From NCBI GenBank assembly GCA_902791785.1, contig CADAXH010000117.1:1-6290 (forward strand): 6,290 bases of DNA, read 5' to 3'. Made by a program: the position numbers and the translations under genes. The notes under the pieces are model-generated. The model ran no database searches, was not told the origin of the DNA, and saw only the letters and a list, made by a program, of their open reading frames with translations. Positions within the stretch are counted from its first letter, which is position 1. Each line of letters begins with the position of its first letter. Below are positions 6,193 through 6,290 of this stretch, in pieces. This DNA comes from an uncultured Ruminococcus sp. GTDB taxonomy: Bacteria; Bacillota; Clostridia; Oscillospirales; CAG-272.

Positions 6193-6290
6193 TTATATCA
6201 TTTTGTAGAGCTCGTAGCAATCGTGTCCCTTTGGAACGTCTTTGAGCTCGCCTCTCATCAAATAGCCGTTCTTTTTGAAGAAACCGATAT
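6193..6290 (-). CDS. C-terminal fragment of a GNAT-type N-acetyltransferase (gene cut by window edge)
   Basis: The last 31 codons and TAA stop of a gene that begins beyond the right edge. The fragment reads IGFFKKNGYLMRGEL, then KDVPKGHDCYELYKMI. The pattern GFxKxGYLxRGELK...GHDCYELYK is typical of the final strands of small GNAT-family acetyltransferases, where a Tyr helps bind acetyl-CoA and the last strand closes the fold. The acetyl-CoA binding loop and the acceptor site are not in the window, so the substrate cannot be guessed. A gap of 152 bases with possible 3' structure and a possible promoter separates it from the glycosyltransferase, so the two need not share a transcript. Family assignment rests on this short tail only. 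Confidence 0.7.
   Translation of the reverse strand, partial: IGFFKKNGYLMRGELKDVPKGHDCYELYKMI

Overview
The window is about 6.3 kb of moderate-GC bacterial chromosome, and every gene I can support lies on the minus strand. Strong GGAGG-type ribosome binding sites, an OmpR-type regulator of the kind common in Clostridia, and a K+-dependent, Na+-type membrane pyrophosphatase suggest an anaerobic Bacillota/Clostridia member, perhaps Ruminococcus-like. This assignment is an inference from protein style; the window holds no marker gene.

In the direction of transcription (right to left): the last 31 codons of a GNAT-type acetyltransferase (6193-6290); a 152-base gap with a possible promoter for the next gene; a large two-domain glycosyltransferase (4184-6040) whose conserved C-terminal tail continues in another frame (3990-4244), so the gene looks frameshifted; a NUDIX hydrolase (3602-4000) overlapping the end of that tail; a 74-base gap holding a good extended -10 promoter; the membrane pyrophosphatase hppA (1442-3526); a sugar phosphate isomerase/epimerase-like TIM barrel (692-1432) starting almost at the hppA stop codon; a 67-base gap; and an OmpR-family response regulator (1-624) that runs off the left edge.

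Two transcription units are likely: glycosyltransferase plus NUDIX hydrolase, and hppA plus the isomerase. The response regulator probably starts a third unit, with its sensor kinase expected beyond the left edge. The glycosyltransferase points to cell-surface polysaccharide synthesis. The NUDIX enzyme is probably nucleotide housekeeping, and the pyrophosphatase couples PPi hydrolysis to ion pumping. I see no shared pathway linking all of them.

I found no mobile element, CRISPR array, RNA gene or clearly new system. The most notable signals are two apparent lesions in otherwise well-preserved genes: a TGA as the second codon of the response regulator, exactly where a well-placed ribosome binding site puts the start, and the single-base frame break near the 3' end of the glycosyltransferase. 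Both could be real mutations or errors in the assembled sequence.
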